From an uncultured Dysgonomonas sp. (lineage in GTDB: Bacteria; Bacteroidota; Bacteroidia; Bacteroidales; Dysgonomonadaceae): a stretch of 17,820 nucleotides of DNA. The stretch lies in the NCBI GenBank assembly GCA_937875275.1, contig CALNCC010000126.1, positions 1 to 17,820 on the forward strand, given 5' to 3'. The notes beneath the pieces were generated by a model. It saw only the letters and a program-made list of their open reading frames with translations, was not told the origin of the DNA and searched no databases. Below are positions 7,169 through 15,194 of this stretch, one piece after another; within the stretch, counting starts at the first letter, position 1, and each line of letters opens with the position of its first letter. Both the position numbers and the translations under genes were made by a program.

Positions 7169-7993
7169 ATGAAAACCCGTAACATTATCCATACATTAGT
7201 TCTGTTTGCCGTTTGCGCAAGCCTCGCTTCATGCGAAATGATAGGCGAAGCCAAAGTGTTGAAATATGCCGAAGACCTGCCCTACTTAGGCTTGAAAGGC
7301 GAAATAGACTCCGTAGACATTCGCACCTATCAGGCCGACGAGATAGCCGGAAAACTAAACGCCAACGTTCCTCTATTCGAGACACAATACTATTTCGATG
7401 CAAACGGATATGTGGTAAAGAAAATACAAAAAGACTATGCGGTGATGACTTCGTTGAAAACCGAAGTGTCGAAAATAGAAAACGGACGCATCACAGAATA
7501 CGTAGAGATGACCGGCAGCCAAGACACTTCCATCATCAGGCTGGCAAGAGCCGATGAAAAATCGGAATCGTGGGTAGACACGGCGCACGACCACGGAGAC
7601 TTGTACACCGACACCATTTCGGTCGTATACACCGACAATGCGAGAATAGCGACAATAAAAACATACAACGGCGGACAAATGCAGCTGCGCTCGGCAGAAG
7701 AGATATTCAACAGCAAAGGACAAGTGATTCAAAACATCGTTAAGGCAGGAGCCTTCGAGTCTCGGAACATATGGCAATACGACAGTGATGGCAACATAAA
7801 GTCGATAGAAAGAAAAACAACGGAAGAATATGTACTCGAAGGATCGAATGAATTTAAAAAAGAAGAAGTATCATCCAAGACAGTTACCTATGCCTATAAG
7901 TACGACGACAAAGGCAACTGGATTCAGGCAATAGAATTTGACGATAAAAAACCGAGTGCCTATATACAGCGCAATATTTCGTACCGTAAATAG
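7169..7993 (+). CDS. Lipoprotein with YD-type repeats
   Basis: A 274-residue lipoprotein: the leader MKTRNIIHTLVLFAVCASLASC ends in a good lipobox (LASC, Cys22), followed by an acidic residue. The body carries several YD/RHS-like units: YYFDANGYVVKK, IFNSKGQVIQ, WQYDSDGNIKSIE and YKYDDKGNWIQAIEF. This pattern of Y-x-x-G-N repeats is common in small Bacteroidetes lipoproteins and gives a beta-rich fold; it does not indicate an RHS toxin, because there is no core domain or toxin end. The gene is followed after 34 bases by another lipoprotein gene on the same strand, so they are probably co-transcribed. Function unknown; anchored to the outer or inner membrane. Confidence 0.7.
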   Translation: MKTRNIIHTLVLFAVCASLASCEMIGEAKVLKYAEDLPYLGLKGEIDSVDIRTYQADEIAGKLNANVPLFETQYYFDANGYVVKKIQKDYAVMTSLKTEVSKIENGRITEYVEMTGSQDTSIIRLARADEKSESWVDTAHDHGDLYTDTISVVYTDNARIATIKTYNGGQMQLRSAEEIFNSKGQVIQNIVKAGAFESRNIWQYDSDGNIKSIERKTTEEYVLEGSNEFKKEEVSSKTVTYAYKYDDKGNWIQAIEFDDKKPSAYIQRNISYRK

Positions 7994-8027
7994 TTATAAT
8001 AATATAGCTAACAAAAAAAAGAAACAT

Positions 8028-8603
8028 ATGTATTATAAATACCTATTGACCATATTGGTGGGCATACTCCTGTTCTCTTCGTGCAAAGGAAGCAAAGACG
8101 AGATCGACTATATCGATGTGCTCTATCACAACACAATATTCGGAAGCAAACAATCGCCCGAAATGAGAGAGAACCTAAAAGCTTCCATCCCCGATTTCAC
8201 CAGTCCCTATTCCGAAAGAGGAATATTCCCTGTGAAGATAACAGACTCGGATGTGCTCAAGCAGATACAAGCCGAGCTGGTTACGCTCACCCCCCAAGAC
8301 AAATACCTATATCCCGATGTACGCATAATGATGGACGTACACTACAAAGACGGATCGGTGAAGCATGTCGACTTTTGCGGAGTACTCTCTGACGCAATAT
8401 TTGTAGACGGCAAACGCCAAGCATACAACAACCGCCTGGCATATATCGTAAAAAACAACGTAGGACTATATGGCTGGATAAAAGACGATGCCACATTTAA
8501 GCTCATGCCCGAAATAAAAGACACAACCATCGTCAAAGAACCCCTCATAGAAGGATACTGGTACAGAGAATACCTCATGCACAAAGTGATCTTAGACGAC
8601 TAA
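8028..8603 (+). CDS. Small lipoprotein, hypothetical
   Basis: A 191-residue protein. I chose the ATG at 8028, which gives the lipoprotein leader MYYKYLLTILVGILLFSSC (lipobox FSSC, Cys19); the open frame continues upstream, but those codons overlap the end of the preceding gene and would bury the leader. The region after Cys (KGSKDE) is charged, fitting surface export. The mature part has ISDVLKQIQ-like helix content (DSDVLKQIQAELVTL) and strand-like VRIMMDVHYKDGSVKHVDFCG. I do not recognise the family. It lies 34 bases after the YD-repeat lipoprotein and before a terminator, so it is the last gene of that operon. Confidence 0.65.
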   Translation: MYYKYLLTILVGILLFSSCKGSKDEIDYIDVLYHNTIFGSKQSPEMRENLKASIPDFTSPYSERGIFPVKITDSDVLKQIQAELVTLTPQDKYLYPDVRIMMDVHYKDGSVKHVDFCGVLSDAIFVDGKRQAYNNRLAYIVKNNVGLYGWIKDDATFKLMPEIKDTTIVKEPLIEGYWYREYLMHKVILDD

Positions 8604-8632
8604 AACGCCTATCTGAACAGAAAAGAAATACG

Positions 8633-8676
8633 ACAGCCATTCCCGTAAACAACGCGGGGTGGCTGTTTTGCGTTTA
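8633..8676 (+). terminator. Rho-independent terminator after the lipoprotein pair
   Basis: ACAGCCA (8633-8639) pairs with TGGCTGT (8660-8666), extended inside by CCCG with CGGG, around a short A-rich loop, then TTTGCGTTT. It closes the operon ahead of the terminase gene. Confidence 0.75.
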
Positions 8677-8726
8677 CCCACACTTGTCTGCCTTTTTTAT
8701 CTATCAGTAAAACGATTAGAAGCCAG

Positions 8727-9929
8727 ATGAAAGTAACCGGAGTATTCACAAAAAACCAAGAAGCCTACAAGCAAGGCAAACGATATATCGTAAACAAAGG
8801 ATCGACCCGATCGTCAAAAACATACAGCATACTGCAATTGCTATACACGATAGCCTCGTCCCACACCGGCAATCCGCTTGTCGTGTCCATCGTTTCCGAG
8901 TCGATGCCCCACCTCAAGAAAGGGTTCATACGCGACTTTATGAACATCGTGAAAACAAAAGAAGAGTGGAGCGAAAAAGCGTGGAATGCCACCGACAAAA
9001 CATACAAGACGGGCAACTCGCTCATCGAATTTTTTTCGGCAGACAATGCAGCCAAAGTGCACGGACCCTCGCGCAACATACTATATGTTAACGAGTGCAT
9101 CAACCTCGACTACGAAACCTACCGCCAACTCGCCATCCGCACCACACAAACCATCTTTCTCGATTGCAACCCCAACTACGACTTTTGGCTCGACCACAAA
9201 GTGCTTACCCGCCCCGAAGCCCAACTGATACACTCCACATACAAAGACAACAACTTCCTCAGCCGGGCGCAGATACAGGAAATAGAATCGAACCGAAACG
9301 ACGAAAGCTGGTGGCGCGTCTACGGCGAGGGCTTGACAGGCATCAGGCAGGGAGCCGTCATCCGCAATTGGGATGTCGTAGACCGCATGCCCGACACCTA
9401 CAAAAAACGATGGATAGGCATCGACTTCGGATTCACCAACGACCCCACAGCCATTGTCGACATGCGCCTGCACGAGGGCGAACTGTGGATCGACGAACTG
9501 CTATTTGCCAAAGGCTACGACAACCTCATGATTGCCGATGTGCTGAAAACGAACAATATACCCGCATCCACACAGGTAGTTGCCGACAGTGCCGAACCCA
9601 AATCGATAAAGGAGATAGCGGCACGAGGCTGGAAGGTAGAGGGTGCACAGAAAGGGCGAGACAGCATAGCCTCGGGCATTGCCATCCTCAACCGCTATGC
9701 GAAGCACGTTACCCGCCGCAGCCGCAACATCATAGACGAGTATCACAACTACCGATGGAAGACCAACGACATGGGCGACGCCACCAATACGCCTATCGAC
9801 CGATACAACCACTCTATCGACGCGCAGCGATATGTGTGCCTCAACTATCTTGCCGAACGGGGCGGACGCCTCAGCTATTCGGTCATCGAAGGCAAACGAA
9901 CGGGGCAGCGCACGCCTCACCGAAATTAA
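8727..9929 (+). CDS. Phage terminase large subunit (PBSX/Terminase_3 type), standing alone
   Basis: A 400-residue protein with all expected parts of a DNA-packaging motor. The ATPase domain has Walker A GSTRSSKT (25-32), Walker B NILYVNE (117-123, catalytic Glu123) and the coupling motif TIFLDCNPN (142-150). The RNase H-like nuclease has Asp233 in IGIDFGFTNDP, Asp287 in VVADSAEP and Asp365 in RYNHSIDAQRY. Length and motif order are normal for the family, so it looks functional. In phage it cuts concatemeric DNA and pumps it into the prohead through the portal. Here no small terminase, portal, capsid or tail gene is adjacent: a lipoprotein operon with terminator precedes it and lipB follows. 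It is either a prophage remnant kept intact or part of a scattered phage-derived set with the gene at 15579. Confidence 0.9.
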   Translation: MKVTGVFTKNQEAYKQGKRYIVNKGSTRSSKTYSILQLLYTIASSHTGNPLVVSIVSESMPHLKKGFIRDFMNIVKTKEEWSEKAWNATDKTYKTGNSLIEFFSADNAAKVHGPSRNILYVNECINLDYETYRQLAIRTTQTIFLDCNPNYDFWLDHKVLTRPEAQLIHSTYKDNNFLSRAQIQEIESNRNDESWWRVYGEGLTGIRQGAVIRNWDVVDRMPDTYKKRWIGIDFGFTNDPTAIVDMRLHEGELWIDELLFAKGYDNLMIADVLKTNNIPASTQVVADSAEPKSIKEIAARGWKVEGAQKGRDSIASGIAILNRYAKHVTRRSRNIIDEYHNYRWKTNDMGDATNTPIDRYNHSIDAQRYVCLNYLAERGGRLSYSVIEGKRTGQRTPHRN

Positions 9930-9964
9930 CACTTGGCACCAACCGATCTTAGGAAATAAAGCAT

Positions 9965-9972
9965 TATATTTG
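9965..9972 (+). promoter_or_regulatory. Candidate -7 element for lipB
   Basis: TATATTTG matches TAnnTTTG, 22 bases before the lipB ATG at 9995. No TTG is present at the right distance. The 65-base gap after the terminase gene supports separate initiation. Confidence 0.45.
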
Positions 9973-9994
9973 AGTTGTAAATACGCAACACTGT

Positions 9995-10657
9995 ATGGAT
10001 GTAAAAAATCTCGGGCTTGCCCATTATGGCAAGGCTTGGCAATATCAAGAAGAACTGTTTAACGAAGCCCTCGACTGCAAGAAGAACGGGCTGCCGACAC
10101 GCAACACGCTCGTCTTGTGCGAGCATCCGCACACGCTCACCATCGGTAAAAACGGAAACGAGCACAATCTCTTGATTTCCGAACAGATGTTGCAGCAACG
10201 CGGTGTGGCGCTCTACCGTATCGACAGGGGCGGCGATATTACCTATCACGGGCCGGGGCAACTGGTGGGCTATCCCATCTTCGACCTCGAATCGTTTGCC
10301 ATCGGGCTGAAAACATACATCCACACCCTCGAAGAGATTGTTATCGCCCTGCTGGCTCACTATGGCATCTCTGCCGCACGCAGCAGTGGTGCTGCCGGTG
10401 TGTGGATAGACGGCGACAACCCCGCCACAGCCCGCAAGATATGCGCCATTGGGGTGCGCAGCAGTCGCTATGTAACCATGCACGGTTTTGCCCTGAACGT
10501 AAACACCGATCTGTCTTATTTTTCGCTCATCAATCCGTGCGGATTTACCGACCGAGGGGTTACATCTATGCAAAAAGAGTTGGGTGCGGAGGTAGACCTC
10601 AACGATGTATCGCTAAGGATACAAAGCCTGTTCGCCGAAAAGTTCAAAACAATATAA
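9995..10657 (+). CDS. lipB: Octanoyl-[acyl carrier protein]:protein octanoyltransferase LipB
   Basis: A 220-residue LipB of ordinary length. It moves octanoyl groups from acyl carrier protein to the lipoyl domains of 2-oxoacid dehydrogenases and the glycine cleavage H protein, the first step of lipoate synthesis, in the cytoplasm. The signature RGGDITYHGPGQ lies at residues 78-89, the catalytic lysine is Lys148 in KICAIGVR, and the catalytic cysteine is Cys182 in NPCGFTDRGVTSM; their 34-residue separation equals that of E. coli Lys135 and Cys169. It has no LplA features. lipA is not nearby. A small lipoprotein gene follows after 12 bases and is probably co-transcribed. This is clearly a host housekeeping gene and anchors the window as chromosomal. 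Confidence 0.95.
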   Translation: MDVKNLGLAHYGKAWQYQEELFNEALDCKKNGLPTRNTLVLCEHPHTLTIGKNGNEHNLLISEQMLQQRGVALYRIDRGGDITYHGPGQLVGYPIFDLESFAIGLKTYIHTLEEIVIALLAHYGISAARSSGAAGVWIDGDNPATARKICAIGVRSSRYVTMHGFALNVNTDLSYFSLINPCGFTDRGVTSMQKELGAEVDLNDVSLRIQSLFAEKFKTI

Positions 10658-10669
10658 AACGTAGTCGTT

Positions 10670-11137
10670 ATGAAACAAATCGTATTTCTGTCATTATTGA
10701 TTTTTATTTCGTGTGGTTCAAAAAGTAAGAAAGACGAATCGCCGCTTTGGGATGCGCACGTGTCTTGTGCGTTGACGTTTATGAATAAATATATCGAGCA
10801 AAGTTCTACGCAGAACGATATTGACGAGTGGGTGCAAAGCAATGATATGACGACAGCATCGTTCCGAGCTGAATATCAGCGGATAATAGCTGACGGTTGG
10901 GCTAAAGAACCCGAAATGGGACTTGGCTTCGACCCCATACTTAACAGTCAAGACTGTGCCGACAAGGGCTACGAATTAGATTTCGTTGACGATAAGACGA
11001 GCTGCATTCATCTGAAAGGCAAGGGCGAAGATCAATTTAAGGTTGTGGTTAAGGTGATCAAGAAAGGCGATAAATGCTTGGTTGATGGCGCGGGTGTCGT
11101 CAACATGTCATCTGCTGCACCTCTCTCTATCAATTGA
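10670..11137 (+). CDS. Small lipoprotein downstream of lipB
   Basis: A 155-residue protein with lipoprotein leader MKQIVFLSLLIFISC (lipobox FISC, Cys15) followed by a Lys/Ser-rich charged stretch (GSKSKKDES). The mature part includes WAKEPEMGLGFDPILNSQD, an extended strand-rich region ending VVKVIKKGDKCLVDGAGVVNM. The combination of a GLGFDPI motif and a C-terminal DGAGVVN strand recalls small Bacteroidetes lipoproteins with DUF3828-like folds, but I cannot assign a family with confidence. It starts 12 bases after lipB, so the two share a transcript. Its stop is 4 bases from the stop of the convergent gene at 11142. Confidence 0.7.
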   Translation: MKQIVFLSLLIFISCGSKSKKDESPLWDAHVSCALTFMNKYIEQSSTQNDIDEWVQSNDMTTASFRAEYQRIIADGWAKEPEMGLGFDPILNSQDCADKGYELDFVDDKTSCIHLKGKGEDQFKVVVKVIKKGDKCLVDGAGVVNMSSAAPLSIN

Positions 11138-11141
11138 GTAG

Positions 11142-11570
11142 TCAGCGTTTCCTTACCACCCTCAAACTATCCATATAAAACTCTTGAGCTATGGGGAAAC
11201 TATTTTCCTCTAAGTATGAGAAGATAGCCGTTTCGTAGCGTATATCGGAATAGCAGACAAACCGTTCTTCGCTGAAAAACAATAGCGTGCAACGCGAATC
11301 GAACATATCCATAGCTTCCAGATGTTTCCTCACATTCACAGGAATATGGAAAGAGCAGCTATCCATTCTCGAATATGCGTACGGATTGACAACATATAGC
11401 ATATCACAGTCTTTTTGGCACATCGTATCGAGGCGGAAAGGAACACCTGCCTCGATGTTCTGCAATTTTCCCGAAAGCTCTACGTCCTCAAATCTCTCAA
11501 TCGGTATATTACATCCGATCATCGAAAATGCGACTACCAATATGGCTGCTATTCTTTGTCTCCAATTCAT
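11142..11570 (-). CDS. Small lipoprotein, hypothetical
   Basis: A 142-residue protein starting MNWRQRIAAILVVAFSMIGC, with a lipobox (MIGC, Cys20). I chose the ATG at 11570 over the GTG directly before it. The mature part includes ERFEDVELSGKL, LYVVNPYAYSRMDSC and TLLFFSEERFVCYSD and has several Cys, which could form disulfides. I do not recognise the family. It is transcribed towards the lipB-linked lipoprotein, with 4 bases between the two stops and no visible terminator there, so the transcripts may overlap. Upstream lie a G-run of six and an AT-rich stretch with no clean promoter motif. Confidence 0.6.
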   Translation of the reverse strand: MNWRQRIAAILVVAFSMIGCNIPIERFEDVELSGKLQNIEAGVPFRLDTMCQKDCDMLYVVNPYAYSRMDSCSFHIPVNVRKHLEAMDMFDSRCTLLFFSEERFVCYSDIRYETAIFSYLEENSFPIAQEFYMDSLRVVRKR

Positions 11571-11640
11571 CACTTAAGGGGGGATTCGTTTTCTTCTTTA
11601 TTTTTTTTAAATATCGCTATGCAATATAGTGGAAATATAC

Positions 11641-11675
11641 AAAAAACAAATAAGGCTGCACCCACGTGCAGCCTT
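11641..11675 (-). terminator. Rho-independent terminator after fimbrillin copy 2
   Basis: The perfect 10-base arms AAGGCTGCAC and GTGCAGCCTT occupy 11652-11675 with a 4-base loop, followed on the minus strand by TATTTGTTTTTT. The same hairpin is found after the two other fimbrillin genes. The stem is symmetrical enough to act on the plus strand as well, but there no U-run follows. Confidence 0.85.
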
Positions 11676-11706
11676 GCTGTATATATCTGTCAAACTGATC
11701 TGTTTA

Positions 11707-13296
11707 TTATTTTGTTATGTCAAATTTCTTCATCGCACGCACAAAGTGGGAGGCTGAGCGAGAATCTGTGTCTGATCCCATAGTATTATTGGGATCAGAG
11801 ACAATAGCTGAATTATTCTCAGTGTCAAAGAAAGGCACTGTTGATGTCCAATAATAGTAGCCGCCAGACAATACGTCAGCGCCGGTTGTTACATTCAACA
11901 CATTGTTCAATGTTTCTTTCACCGTAGCCACACCCTGCATTTCATACTGGGCAGGCAGATACCAGCCGTCTCCCTTGCCTACACACCATGCGAAGGCAGG
12001 ATATTCAGCGATACTGAAAAAATCATCCATGTACTTGGTATTACTTTCTCCGTCATTCGGGTTCATTGAACCGAGCGTCTGGCCATCTTTTCCCCACGCC
12101 TTTGTGGTTTCGTTGAGACTAAGAATCTTGCCCACTGTGCCGGCGGCGTTTACACTGCACACAATACCTTCGGGAGCGTCGGCTGAGGGATAAAGATCGC
12201 CTACCTTATAAACAACCTCCTTGGTGTTATCCTTGGTCAATGCGATCTGGAAATAGTAACGCATGCCGCCTTGTAGCCCTCCGTTATACAGAAAATCGAA
12301 ACCGTCAATACCTTCTGTTATTGTTCCTTGTCGCAGATAAAGCGTACCATCGGCATCCTCTAACAATACATCCACAACGAATGATGCATCAGCAGCCAAA
12401 ACACCATTAGATGGCAGCACACACATATAGGCATCGAAAGCTATGCCTTCGCCTATCATGGCTTCGCCCTCATTTTGATCTATCGTCAGGCTCATCGTGC
12501 TCCACGTGTTGGTGTAGAAAGAGCTCCATGCCTCGTTGTTAGGGGAATAGGAGAGGTAAGCGTAATAGTTTAGGAAATCGAAGCAATTGCCCCCTCCGGC
12601 ATCTTTCGTAGTAATCGATACACTCTTTACGGTCATCGCTTGATCCATCGTATTGCTAATCGTGAAACGTAACATGGCATTCAGCTGAACCATCTCGTAG
12701 GAGAGTTCCGGCGTCTTGCCGACCAGTTTGCCATCCTTTATCTCCACACCCTTCACTGCTCTCCCCCACAGCTCCATATTGCCATCGGCATACAACTGCT
12801 TAGACGACTTGCCCATCTGCTTCTGATCTTGCTGAAGAGAAGAGCCGAGAAAACCAATCATATTTATCTGCTCCACTTTATGCGAACAGGCATATATGTT
12901 GTATGTTCCGTCCAATCCGGCGGGGATGTTGCCCGTAAAGTCTGCCGTATTTCCGCTTGCGTTCGTGGCTGTGAAGTATGATGTGGGAAGATTGTCTGCA
13001 ACCTCAGGAATTTCTTTTTCATCCTCACCCAATTTCACAAAAAAGAGTTTGATCTGATCGTTATCGTTCCAGTAGAATCTTTCGCCGGCATCGTAATCGA
13101 GATTTCCTTCGTATACTCCGGCTTTTGTGCCCATTGCATCGTCTACCGAGGCACGGATGGTGATGCGCTGCCCTTTCGCCTGTGGCGTGTCGGGTGTTTC
13201 AGGCGTCTCGGGTGTTTGTTCTAAAATGTCGTCGCTGCTGCACGCTCCTGCCAAAACGAGGCACAATGCGGCAAATAGGATGTGTAATTTTTTCAT
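11707..13296 (-). CDS. Fimbrillin-family surface lipoprotein with DUF1566-like C-terminus (copy 2)
   Basis: A 529-residue lipoprotein, closely related to the plus-strand copy at 4660. The leader ends LCLVLAGAC (Cys19), then SSDDILEQTP and a spacer TPETPETPDTPQAKGQ. The fimbrillin-like domain shows ITIRASVDDAM, AGERFYWNDNDQIKLFF and QLNAMLRFTI; the C-terminal DUF1566-like domain shows GWYLPAQYEMQGV, YYWTSTV and HFVRAMKKFDITK. The leader and first spacer are almost the same as in copy 1 at the DNA level, while the middle differs, a usual picture for surface proteins under diversifying pressure. Unlike the other two copies it has no short peptide gene upstream, but it has its own -7 element at 13325. 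Probable role: surface pilin or adhesin. Confidence 0.8.
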   Translation of the reverse strand: MKKLHILFAALCLVLAGACSSDDILEQTPETPETPDTPQAKGQRITIRASVDDAMGTKAGVYEGNLDYDAGERFYWNDNDQIKLFFVKLGEDEKEIPEVADNLPTSYFTATNASGNTADFTGNIPAGLDGTYNIYACSHKVEQINMIGFLGSSLQQDQKQMGKSSKQLYADGNMELWGRAVKGVEIKDGKLVGKTPELSYEMVQLNAMLRFTISNTMDQAMTVKSVSITTKDAGGGNCFDFLNYYAYLSYSPNNEAWSSFYTNTWSTMSLTIDQNEGEAMIGEGIAFDAYMCVLPSNGVLAADASFVVDVLLEDADGTLYLRQGTITEGIDGFDFLYNGGLQGGMRYYFQIALTKDNTKEVVYKVGDLYPSADAPEGIVCSVNAAGTVGKILSLNETTKAWGKDGQTLGSMNPNDGESNTKYMDDFFSIAEYPAFAWCVGKGDGWYLPAQYEMQGVATVKETLNNVLNVTTGADVLSGGYYYWTSTVPFFDTENNSAIVSDPNNTMGSDTDSRSASHFVRAMKKFDITK

Positions 13297-13324
13297 CGTG
13301 TTGTTTTATAAAATATTAAGAATA

Positions 13325-13332
13325 CAAATCTA
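13325..13332 (-). promoter_or_regulatory. Candidate -7 element for fimbrillin copy 2
   Basis: On the minus strand this reads TAGATTTG, matching TAnnTTTG, 28 bases upstream of the ATG at 13296. No TTG lies at 19-20 bases. With the terminator at 13383-13414 in front of it, copy 2 appears to be transcribed separately from copy 3. Confidence 0.5.
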
Positions 13333-13382
13333 ATAAAAAAATTGGTGTATCCGTGCATCGCAGATGCAAAAATGGACGAAGC

Positions 13383-13414
13383 AAAAAAACAAGGCTGCAC
13401 CCATGTGCAGCCTT
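13383..13414 (-). terminator. Rho-independent terminator after fimbrillin copy 3
   Basis: Arms AAGGCTGCAC and GTGCAGCCTT at 13391-13414 with an ATGG loop (minus strand), followed by GTTTTTTT. It differs from the copy 2 hairpin only in the loop. Confidence 0.85.
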
Positions 13415-13444
13415 GCTGTATGTATCTGTTGCGGAAGAACCGTT

Positions 13445-15082
13445 TTACGGGTTTGCCGGGCGTATATCAAACTTCTTCATCGCACGCACAAGGCAGGGTG
13501 TCGAGCGAGATCGCATAGTATATCCAGAGTCATCAACTGTATAAGCATAGGATAGGTCTTCATGGTAATTACCTCCGGAATCGGGATTATTAGGAACTGT
13601 TGATGTCCAATACGGAAAGGGAAGCAATTGGATATAGCCCCCCAGTGCGAGATTTAATATTGCTTTATTCTGAAACGCCGTCGTCATTTCATTAAGAGCA
13701 GGTAAATACCAGCCGGATCCTTTGCTTACACACCATGTAGCGGGGGATATTACGCCATGCGAAAGTATCTCAGAAGTATTGTATTCTCCGTCAAATTCGT
13801 CAGTCGCACCGGTCTGAAAATTCCCAAGCCATGTACCGAGGCTTTCGTCAAGACTGAGGATCGTTCCTCGTGTGCCGAGATCGCTTGTGCTGCACACAAC
13901 ACCTATGGGGTTCGCTGCCGAAGGATAAAGATCGCCTATCGTATAGCCCATTGTGATATTCTCATCTTTCAGTTCGATCTGGAAATAGTAACGTGTGCCG
14001 GCTCTCAGTCCTCCGTAGCCAAGGTTATTGAACAGAAAATCGAAACCGGGAACGGTCTTTGTTATCGTTCCTTGACGCAAGTAGGTTTTACCGTCGGCAC
14101 CCTCTAACAAAACTTCCACAATGAATGCCTCATCAGCAGACAAAATAGTACCAGATGGCAGCGCACACATATAGGCATCGAAAGTTTCGCCTTTACCTAT
14201 CGTGGCTTCGCCCCCTTTTTCCTCTACTGTCAGGTGCATAGTACTGTTAACACCAGCCCCTAAAAGGTTCCACCCATCTGCTATAGGGGAATAGTCGAGT
14301 CTGGCGGAATGGCTAAAGAATGTATTGATGTTATCGTTGCCCTTTTTCGCTGTAACCGATATCTTTTTTACGGTCATCACCTTATTCTCTGTGTTATTTG
14401 TAATAGTGAAACGCAACATAGCATTCAGCTGCTCCATCTCGTAGGAGAGCTCCGGCGTTCCACCGACCAGTTTACCATTCTCTATTTCCACTCCTGTTAC
14501 TGCTTTCCCCCACAGTTCCATATTACCATCGGCATACAACTGCTCTGACGACTTGCCTACCTGTTTCTGATTTTGGGACAGAGCTGAGAAGACGTATGGC
14601 GCATAAAGGTAATCGATTGTCGTTCCATTGCTATAGCTCATGCTCCACTGTTTTATACCGGGCGAACAGGCGTATACGTTGTATTTTCCGTCCAATCCAT
14701 CGGGAATATTACCGGTAAAATCTGCCGTTCCCGTAGCTTTGTCTGCATTTGCTGCTACTAATAAAGATGAGGGAATAGGATTTTCACTATAGAAAATTTC
14801 ATTCCCGCTCGCATTCACCGGCACAAAAAGGAGTTTGATCTGATTGCCATTGGTCCAGTAGAATCTTTCGCCGTTGGTATAGTTGGTTTCGCCTTCCACG
14901 ACTCCGGCTTTCACTGCCATTGCCTCGTTTACTGTGGCGCGAATAGTGATGCGCTGACCTTGCTGCTGAGGGGTTTCAGGTGTCTCGGGTACGCCGGGCG
15001 TTTGATCTAATATGTCATCGCTACTGCAAGCCCCTGCCAGAATAAGGCATAGGGATGCTAATAATAATTGTAATTTCTTCAT
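13445..15082 (-). CDS. Fimbrillin-family surface lipoprotein with DUF1566-like C-terminus (copy 3)
   Basis: A 545-residue lipoprotein of the same family. The leader MKKLQLLLASLCLILAGAC gives lipidated Cys19, then SSDDILDQTP and a spacer PETPETPQQQGQ. The fimbrillin-like domain has ITIRATVNEAM, NGERFYWTNGNQIKLLF and QLNAMLRFTI; the C-terminal domain has GWYLPALNEM, PYWTSTVPNN and CLVRAMKKFDIRP. The central part, for example the segment around ADGNMELWGKAV, aligns with copy 2 better than with copy 1, suggesting that copies 2 and 3 are the younger duplication. A short peptide gene of the same kind as at 4258 lies 160 bases upstream, with a run of ten C in between that could vary in length and alter expression. 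Probable surface pilin or adhesin. Confidence 0.8.
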   Translation of the reverse strand: MKKLQLLLASLCLILAGACSSDDILDQTPGVPETPETPQQQGQRITIRATVNEAMAVKAGVVEGETNYTNGERFYWTNGNQIKLLFVPVNASGNEIFYSENPIPSSLLVAANADKATGTADFTGNIPDGLDGKYNVYACSPGIKQWSMSYSNGTTIDYLYAPYVFSALSQNQKQVGKSSEQLYADGNMELWGKAVTGVEIENGKLVGGTPELSYEMEQLNAMLRFTITNNTENKVMTVKKISVTAKKGNDNINTFFSHSARLDYSPIADGWNLLGAGVNSTMHLTVEEKGGEATIGKGETFDAYMCALPSGTILSADEAFIVEVLLEGADGKTYLRQGTITKTVPGFDFLFNNLGYGGLRAGTRYYFQIELKDENITMGYTIGDLYPSAANPIGVVCSTSDLGTRGTILSLDESLGTWLGNFQTGATDEFDGEYNTSEILSHGVISPATWCVSKGSGWYLPALNEMTTAFQNKAILNLALGGYIQLLPFPYWTSTVPNNPDSGGNYHEDLSYAYTVDDSGYTMRSRSTPCLVRAMKKFDIRPANP

Positions 15083-15131
15083 TACTTTGGGTCTGATTTA
15101 CAATAAAAAATTAGTAATTATCTGAATATTT

Positions 15132-15139
15132 CAAGAATA
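15132..15139 (-). promoter_or_regulatory. Weak -7 element candidate for fimbrillin copy 3
   Basis: The minus strand reads TATTCTTG, one mismatch from TAnnTTTG, 50 bases upstream of the ATG at 15082. No clear -33 element is seen. If used, the homopolymer at 15195-15204 would lie about 56 bases upstream of it. Confidence 0.25.
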
Positions 15140-15194
15140 TGTTTTTAGAAGATAAAACCTTATTAGCTAAAAACAGAAAACTGATTTAATATCT

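Noticed and set aside
7169..7993. YD repeats as an RHS toxin or polymorphic toxin
   Set aside because: Only a few short units in a small lipoprotein, no RHS core domain, no toxin end and no immunity gene.
9095..9952. Plus-strand open frame of 285 residues overlapping the terminase gene
   Set aside because: It is a frame-shifted reading of the terminase, rich in Arg, His and Gln, with no motif. The terminase frame has all catalytic motifs.
9930..9994. A tRNA or attachment site beside the terminase
   Set aside because: The 65-base gap shows no cloverleaf arms and no direct repeat that would mark an attachment site; it contains only a promoter-like element.
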